Below are positions 58,402 through 64,000 of a stretch of DNA of 64,000 bases, one piece after another; the first letter of the stretch is position 1, and each line of letters begins with the position of its first letter. This stretch comes from Hymenobacter frigidus (lineage in GTDB: Bacteria; Bacteroidota; Bacteroidia; Cytophagales; Hymenobacteraceae), in the NCBI RefSeq assembly GCF_014640435.1, contig NZ_BMGY01000002.1, positions 124,001 to 188,000 on the forward strand, read 5' to 3'. The notes beneath the pieces are model-generated. The model was not told the DNA's origin and made no database searches. It was given only the letters and a program-made list of their open reading frames with translations. A program made the position numbers and the translations under genes.

Positions 58402-59598
58402 CTACGTTCGCTTCACCAGGCGCCAGACTTTGGCGAAAAAGCCAGGCCGGTCATCCGAAGTATCTCTTTTTGTGTCCTCGCCATCAGTTACATCGCCGAG
58501 CAAAAAGCCCCAGGGCTCGGTGGTCTTGCTGGCATCAAATACCACTTTTAACACCGCAATCAGCGGAATGCTGAGAATCATGCCCGGCGTGCCCCACAGC
58601 TCGCCACCCAGAATCAGGGCGATGATGGCCGCCATTGGGTTGATACTCACTTTCGAGCCCGTAATCATGGGCGTGATGAAGTTGCCTTCCAAGAACTGGA
58701 CAAATACGAAAACGCCCACCACCGCGGCCGCCTTGCCCGGCGAACCGGTCTCGACCAGCGTAACCAGCGCTGGAATGGCCGAACCCACCAGAATGCCGAT
58801 GTAAGGAATAATGGCTAGCACCGAGGCGAAAATGGCAAAAAACACGGCGAATTTCACGCCCAGCACCAGCAAGCCAATGGCGTTGAGGATTGACACAATG
58901 ACAATTACCGTGAGCAAGCCCTGAATGTAGGCCTGCACTACCGTTTGGATGCTGTCCATGGTGTGCAGCACGCTGGTTCGTTTGTCGGGAGTCACGAAAC
59001 GGAACATGAATTGGCGCATGTGGTCGCGGTAGTACAGAAAGCAGAAAATGTAAATCGGCACCAGCGTAGTCACGCTCAGAACACCCGCCGTGGTGCTAAG
59101 CGTGGAGCCTAAAAAGCCGCCAGCTGAACTCTTTACTGATTTCATCGAGCTGTCAATCAGCTGCTCCTTGCTCATGGGCTGATAACCGAACTTGGCCTGA
59201 GCCCACTGCTGAACCTGGTCGAAGTACTGAACGCTCTTGGCCTGGAGTTTGGGCAGCTCCTCCCGCAAACTCATTATCTGGGAGCCAAACAGGTAAAAAA
59301 GCCCCACCAGCGTTCCAATCACCAACAGCAAGGCTACAATGATGGCCCAGACGCGCGGAAGCTTCCACCGCTCCAGGCGCGTGACCAGCGGCAGGAGCAA
59401 CACCGCCAGTAAGGCTGCAAAGAGGATGGGCAGCAGCACGTTATCGAGCTTGCGCAGCACGAACACCAGCAGCGAAAGCCCAATCAGCAAAAAGGTGTAG
59501 TACACAATCGGGGCCTGCTTAACCTCGGCCGGCGCGTGGTTTTGCGTGGGTGAGGGCAGGTTACGCGGCTGATTGAGGGTATTGGGGCGGGGAAACAT
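58402..59598 (-). CDS. AI-2E family (UPF0118) membrane transporter
   Basis: This 398-aa inner-membrane permease has eight predicted helices: YTFLLIGLSLLVFVLRKLDN, VLLPILFAALLAVLLLPLV, VWAIIVALLLVIGTLVGLFY, then a long periplasmic or cytosolic loop and the C-terminal helix set (YIQGLLTVIVIVSILNAIGL, FAVFFAIFASVLAIIPYIGIL, AAVVGVFVFVQFLEGNFITP, NPMAAIIALILGGELWGTPG). The last two carry family hallmarks (P-Y-I-G, E-G-N-F-I-T-P). Relatives range from autoinducer-2 exporters to Na+/H+ antiporters, so the substrate is not known. The C-terminal hydrophilic tail is family-typical. Confidence 0.92.
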   Translation of the reverse strand: MFPRPNTLNQPRNLPSPTQNHAPAEVKQAPIVYYTFLLIGLSLLVFVLRKLDNVLLPILFAALLAVLLLPLVTRLERWKLPRVWAIIVALLLVIGTLVGLFYLFGSQIMSLREELPKLQAKSVQYFDQVQQWAQAKFGYQPMSKEQLIDSSMKSVKSSAGGFLGSTLSTTAGVLSVTTLVPIYIFCFLYYRDHMRQFMFRFVTPDKRTSVLHTMDSIQTVVQAYIQGLLTVIVIVSILNAIGLLVLGVKFAVFFAIFASVLAIIPYIGILVGSAIPALVTLVETGSPGKAAAVVGVFVFVQFLEGNFITPMITGSKVSINPMAAIIALILGGELWGTPGMILSIPLIAVLKVVFDASKTTEPWGFLLGDVTDGEDTKRDTSDDRPGFFAKVWRLVKRT

Positions 59599-59799
59599 TT
59601 AGGAATAGAAAAGGGGATTCGGGGGAGAAATAAATTCCGGAACCATACCCTGGCCGGGTGAACTGCCGGGTGAAGGACCGTGTTAAAAACTAAATAAATT
59701 GGCGGGTTTAGCTAAGCTAACTGGTAGGGGCCGGCTTGGCAAGCTGCCCTTTTCTGCGTTATTTTACCTGAAATCTGCTCCCCTTACGTATTTTTTGTA

Positions 59800-61731
59800 A
59801 TGAAAGACGAACTACTTGTCGACGACCTGGAAGCAACCCCTAAAGTGCCCGACCACGGCTACAACGAAGACAGCATTCGGTCGCTGGACTGGCGCGAGCA
59901 CATCCGCTTGCGGCCGGGCATGTATATCGGCAAGCTGGGTGACGGGTCGGCTTACGACGACGGCATTTATGTGCTGGTGAAAGAGGTGGTGGATAACTGC
60001 ATCGATGAGTACGTGATGGGCCACGGCCGCACCATCGACATCAAAATCTCGGATTCGCGGGTGCAGGTACGCGATTACGGCCGCGGCATTCCGCTGGGCA
60101 AGGTGGTGGATGTGGTGAGCAAAATCAACACCGGTGGCAAATACGATTCCAAGGTATTCCAAAAATCCGTGGGCCTGAACGGCGTGGGCACCAAGGCCGT
60201 GAATGCGCTGAGCGGCTATTTCCTGGTGCAAAGCGTGCGCGAGGGCATTATGAAGGCGGCCGAGTTTGGCCAGGGCAACCTGGTGGCCGACCCCAAGCCC
60301 ATCAAAACCAGCCAGCGGAACGGTACGCTCGTCACGTTCCAGCCCGATGACACGATTTTCAAAAACTACCGCTTCATCCCGGAGTACCTCGAAAATCAGG
60401 TCTGGAACTACGTGTACCTCAACGCCGGCCTCACGATTAACTTCAACGGCCAGAAGTACTACTCCGAAAACGGCCTGCTCGACCTGCTGGCCCGCAAGGC
60501 CGACGTGGAGCACCTGCGCTACCCGATTATCCACCTCAAGGCCCTGGATATCGAAATGGCCATGACCCACGGCAACGACTACGGCGAGGAGTATTATTCC
60601 TTCGTAAACGGCCAGTACACTACCCAGGGCGGTACCCACCTGGCGGCTTTTCGCGAGGCCGTGGTGAAGGCCGTGCGCGAGTTTTACAAGAAGGACTACG
60701 ACGCGGCCGACATCCGGGCCAGCATCATTGCCGCCATCTCGGTGCGGGTGCAGGAGCCCGTGTTCGAAAGCCAGACCAAGACCAAGCTGGGCAGCGTGAA
60801 CATGGGTGAGGACGGCCCCACGGTGCGCGGCTTCATCCTCGATTTCGTCAAGGAATACCTCGACAACTACCTGCACAAAAACGCCGCCGCCGCCGAGGCC
60901 CTGCGCAAGCGCATTGAGCAGAGCGAGCGGGAGCGCAAGGACATGGCCGGCGTGAAAAAGCTGGCCAACCAACGCGCTAAAAAAGCCAACCTGCACAACC
61001 GCAAGCTGCGCGACTGCCGCTTCCACCTGGGCGAAAATGCGAAGGACGGCGCCGAAAAGGAGCTGCTCACCACGCTCTTCATCACTGAGGGCGATTCGGC
61101 CTCGGGTAGCATCACCAAGAGCCGCAACGTGGAGTTGGAGGCTGTGTTCAGCCTGCGCGGCAAGCCGCTAAACTGCTTCGGGCTGAAGAAGAAAATCGTG
61201 TACGAGAACGAGGAGCTGAACCTGCTGCAGCACGCCCTCAACATCGAGGAAGGCATCGAGCACCTGCGCTACAACCGCGTGGTAGTAGCCACCGATGCCG
61301 ATGTCGACGGCATGCACATCCGGCTGCTGCTGCTCACGTTCTTCCTGCAGTTTTTCCCGGATTTAGTGCGCAACGGCCACGTTTTTATTCTTGAAACGCC
61401 CCTGTTCCGGGTGCGCAATAAGAAGGAAACCATCTACTGCTACAACGAAAGCGAGAAGCAGGCCGCCATGCGCAAGCTGGGCAAAAACCCCGAAATCACC
61501 CGCTTTAAGGGCCTGGGTGAGATTTCGCCTGACGAGTTCGGCAAATTCATCGGCGAGAACATCAAGCTCGAGCCCGTCATTCTGCAGTCGGACCGCAGTA
61601 TTCAGCAGGTGCTCACCTACTATATGGGCAAAAACACGCCCGCCCGCCAGGAATTTATCATCGACAACCTGCGCCTGGAAAAAGACCTTGTGACCTCGGA
61701 TGCGCTGCCCGTGGCGGAAGTGGAGGCTTAG
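59800..61731 (+). CDS. parE: DNA topoisomerase IV subunit B
   Basis: This 643-aa type IIA topoisomerase ATPase subunit has the GHKL ATP site ([25 protein letters not shown] and [14 protein letters not shown]). The transducer domain has [22 protein letters not shown], and the TOPRIM has [17 protein letters not shown] and [26 protein letters not shown]. Its length and the sequence [33 protein letters not shown] fit Bacteroidota ParE rather than GyrB. It decatenates daughter chromosomes with ParC. No parC follows within the window: the next 380 bp are repeats and a terminator, then a secreted-protein gene. Confidence 0.95.
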   Translation: MKDELLVDDLEATPKVPDHGYNEDSIRSLDWREHIRLRPGMYIGKLGDGSAYDDGIYVLVKEVVDNCIDEYVMGHGRTIDIKISDSRVQVRDYGRGIPLGKVVDVVSKINTGGKYDSKVFQKSVGLNGVGTKAVNALSGYFLVQSVREGIMKAAEFGQGNLVADPKPIKTSQRNGTLVTFQPDDTIFKNYRFIPEYLENQVWNYVYLNAGLTINFNGQKYYSENGLLDLLARKADVEHLRYPIIHLKALDIEMAMTHGNDYGEEYYSFVNGQYTTQGGTHLAAFREAVVKAVREFYKKDYDAADIRASIIAAISVRVQEPVFESQTKTKLGSVNMGEDGPTVRGFILDFVKEYLDNYLHKNAAAAEALRKRIEQSERERKDMAGVKKLANQRAKKANLHNRKLRDCRFHLGENAKDGAEKELLTTLFITEGDSASGSITKSRNVELEAVFSLRGKPLNCFGLKKKIVYENEELNLLQHALNIEEGIEHLRYNRVVVATDADVDGMHIRLLLLTFFLQFFPDLVRNGHVFILETPLFRVRNKKETIYCYNESEKQAAMRKLGKNPEITRFKGLGEISPDEFGKFIGENIKLEPVILQSDRSIQQVLTYYMGKNTPARQEFIIDNLRLEKDLVTSDALPVAEVEA

Positions 61732-61807
61732 AGCAGTTTCCAGGTTGGTGTAGCTGTTGCGTCTCTGCGGCGCTCGCAAAACCTGTACCCAAACCTGAAA
61801 ACTGCTC
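61731..61807. repeat. GAGCAGTTTCCAGGTT inverted repeat after parE
   Basis: GAGCAGTTTCCAGGTTG (61731-61747) and AAACCTGAAAACTGCTC (61791-61807) are reverse complements with two mismatches. Its first base is the last base of the parE stop codon. A related GGTTTCCAGGTTAGAG segment occurs near 38485-38500. The rest of the 380-bp gap to 62112 contains the terminator at 61835 and no recognised gene. Confidence 0.75.
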
Positions 61808-61834
61808 CAGGACCGGCCGGCCGGCGTAGAAATA

Positions 61835-61885
61835 GTCCTTCCCAAAAAAGCCTCTGGCCTCGCCAGAGGCTTTTTTGGGAAGGAC
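61835..61885. terminator. strong bidirectional terminator after parE
   Basis: GTCCTTCCCAAAAAAGCCTC through TGGC is followed by a 3-nt loop and its exact reverse complement. This is a perfect 24-bp stem, as expected for termination of parE transcription. Confidence 0.9.
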
Positions 61886-62111
61886 AAAACGTATGGTTTG
61901 GGGCCGTTTCCTACTGACTTTTGCGCAGACTACTCTTTGACAGGTATAGCTGAACATAAACATTTCAATCACCCATCGCACAATGGCGCAGTTGTTGTGC
62001 CGTTTTGGCTCCTCCGTTTCACCCCCCAAACCAGCCAGAATCAACCGCTTCCGCTGTTGCGGGAACGGGCCTCATTACCCGTGAGTTTGACTCCGTAACC
62101 TTTCCACATTT

Positions 62112-64000
62112 ATGACCCAATTGTTTATGCGACCCTTTTTAGTGCTGGGCTTATTTTTGAGCACCGCCGCCGTGGCCCGGGCCACAGTTCCGGTTTCCCA
62201 AGTGCCCTTCGTGCCCAACCACGGCCAATGGGCCAAGCCGGTGAAATACGCGGTGGACCTGCCCGGCGGGCGGCTTTTCCTCGAAAACAGCTGCTTCACT
62301 TAAACCTTATCGGCCCGGCCGGGGCACTATCCGGAAGCGGGCGCGGGCCGGACCCCGGTGGCCGGCCATGCCTTTCGCGTCACGATGGTTGGGGCGGCCC
62401 CCGCCCCGGCCCTGACCGGCGAGGCCAGGCAAGCGGCTTTTCATAACTACTTTCTGGGCAACGACCCCGCCCACTGGGCCGCCCAGGTGCCCCTGTTTGC
62501 CGGGGTGCGCTACCACGAAGCCTACCCCGGCATCGACGTGCGCTGGCACCGGCAGGCCGACAGCGGCGAGCTGGAATACGACTTTGAGCTGGCCCCCGGC
62601 GCGCAGCCGGCCGCCATTCGCCTGCGCTACGACGGCCTCGACGGCCTGGTCCTTACCCCGGAAGGCCACCTGCGGCTGCGCACCAGCGTGGGCGAGCTGC
62701 GCGAGCAGGCCCCAGCGGCGTGGCAGGTCTCGGCCAGTGGCCAGCGGCGGCCGGTGCCGTGCCGCTTCGTGCTGCGCGGCCGCGAAGTCAGCTTTGCGCT
62801 GGGCGCGGGCTACAACCCGGCCCAGCGCCTGGTCATTGACCCTGTGCTGGTATTTGCCACCTATTCCGGCTCGCCCGGTGGCATGTCGGCCAACTGCACG
62901 GCGGCCGATGCGGCGGGCAACATGTTCACGGGCAGCTTCGTGCTGGGTCCCGGCTACCCGGTCACGCTCGGGGCCATCAAAGCCAATTACTCGCCGGGCA
63001 ACATCGGCATCTCAAAGTTCTCGGCCACCGGCAGCAGTCTAATTTACGCCACCTACCTGGGCGGCAACGGCAATGGATTCGGCGAAGACTACCCCTTGGA
63101 TTTCGACATAAACGCGGCCGGTGAACTGCTGGTGCTGGCCGCCACGCGCTCGGCCGACTACCCCACCACGGCCACCGCCTTCGATCGGACCCTGGGCTCC
63201 GGCGGGGGCGGCGGCTTCGCCCGCGACCTGGCCGTGACCCGCCTCAATGCCGCAGGCACGGCCATTCTGGCCTCCACGTTCCTGGGGGGCAGCGGCGAAG
63301 AGGCCGGAGGCTTCTCCTCGGTGCCGGCGGCCCTGGCCCAAGACCCCGCCGGTGATGTGCTGGTGGTCAGCAGCACTATTTCGGCGGACTACCCGGTGCT
63401 CAACGCGGCCCAGCCCACCCGCGGTGGCGGCACCGATGGGGTTCTCACCCGGCTGGCCCCCGACCTCTCGCGGCTGCGCTGGTCGACCTACCTTGGCGGA
63501 GTCGCCGAGGACCTGGCCAATGACGTGAAAGTAGCTCCTGGCGGCGATGTGTACGTTTGTGGCAGCACGCTGAGCTTCAACATGCCGGTGGGTACCGGAG
63601 GCCTGCTGCCAAACGCGCCGGGTGGTCGGGATGGGTTTGTGCTGCGCTACAGCGCCACGGGCACCCGGTTGGCAGGTACTTTTTTGGGCACATCGGCCAA
63701 CGATGTGGCCCGTTTTCTGGACTCCGATGCCACCGGCAGCGTGCTGGTGGCCGGCGCATCCGATGGCGCGTACCCGCGCACGGGCGGCACTTTTGGCGCC
63801 GTGGCTCCCAACACCACCGGGGTGTTTCTGCACGGCTTGAGCCCCGGCCTCAGCAGCACCCTTTTCTCGACCCAAATCAGCGTGCTTGGGTTTAGCCAAC
63901 TCAACGGCTTCAATGGGTCCAACGTCGTTACGGCGTTTGGCCGCGACGACTGCGGTCGGCTTTATTTCAGTGCCTACGCGGGTGCTATTGCCAGCCCCGG
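62112..64000 (+). pseudogene. DUF7948/SBBP-type secreted protein, in-frame stop at codon 64, runs off the window
   Basis: The ATG at 62112 starts a signal peptide (MRPFLVLGLFLSTAAVARA) and VPFVPNHGQWAKPVKYAVDLPGG, the opening of the DUF7948-type N-terminal domain. A TAA at 62301-62303 interrupts it. The same frame then continues open to the window end with HAFRVTMVGA, FLGNDPAHWAAQVPLFAGVRYHEAYPGIDVRW, ELEYDFELAPGAQPAAIRL and SBBP-like propeller repeats (YATYLGGNG, ASTFLGGSGEE, WSTYLGGVAED). Where TAA falls, relatives have a Tyr (F-T-Y), so one substitution (TAC/TAT to TAA) explains the stop. It could be a recent pseudogene, sequencing error, or restart downstream. The intact part is likely a surface protein; its C-terminus is not visible. 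Confidence 0.7.

Overview
The window looks like chromosome of a GC-rich, Hymenobacter-like Bacteroidota (Cytophagales). Supporting signs are the bifunctional lpxC-fabZ fusion, PorX and Por-type (T9SS) C-terminal sorting domains, a PID-CTERM-like small protein, TonB-dependent receptor architecture, TAnnTTTG promoter -7 boxes, and almost no Shine-Dalgarno sequences. No rRNA, tRNA, CRISPR array, prophage or intact insertion sequence was seen.

Layout. 0-9 kb: a small DUF6728-like protein, an MmcQ/YjbR protein, a secreted M14 peptidase, leuS (with an AT-rich island before KMSKS) and dnaG. 9-16 kb: a TrkA-N potassium channel, two overlapping GT4 glycosyltransferases, ribBA and cinA. 15.7-19 kb: a DUF4197 protein with a Lys/Ala-rich tail, an acidic small protein, an EreA/ChaN-like secreted protein and an ABC ATPase. 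19-26 kb: the lipid A block lpxA / lpxC-fabZ / lpxD plus an HD phosphohydrolase, divergent from porX. 26-32 kb: an aminotransferase, a TonB-type receptor, tsaE and ald. 32-38 kb: a PID-CTERM-like peptide and two tandem DUF4331 proteins, one carrying a T9SS tail. 38-43 kb: a 1.1 kb gene-free stretch, fhs, and a divergent flavin reductase / M28 peptidase pair. 43-54 kb: an apparent carboxylate/acetate locus made of an IS1-type zinc-ribbon protein, a porin, an MHS symporter, a small membrane protein, a CrbS-like symporter-histidine kinase, a receiver-only response regulator, a PrpE-like acyl-CoA synthetase and acs. 54-55.4 kb: a decayed VapBC-like module and a frameshifted hypothetical. 55.5-64 kb: a T9SS serine protease, a DnaQ/GIY-YIG fusion, an AI-2E-family permease, parE, and the start of a large DUF7948/SBBP-type protein that has an in-frame stop near its N-terminus.

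The most unusual signal is a family of five intergenic inverted repeats. Their arms are runs of 7-nt units, and the unit sequence changes from locus to locus (TTAAATG, GAGTTAT, TCAGTTG-like, AAGAATT-like). Each element fills nearly the whole 85-115 bp gap between two genes pointing the same way. One arm touches or supplies the upstream stop codon and the other ends at, or contains, the next start codon. At least four other dispersed palindrome families share the intergenic spaces.

How the genes may work together: outer-membrane biogenesis (lpx genes, PorX, T9SS cargo) forms one theme and two-carbon/short-chain acid uptake and activation forms a second. Functions are assigned from motifs read by eye; no database search was possible.
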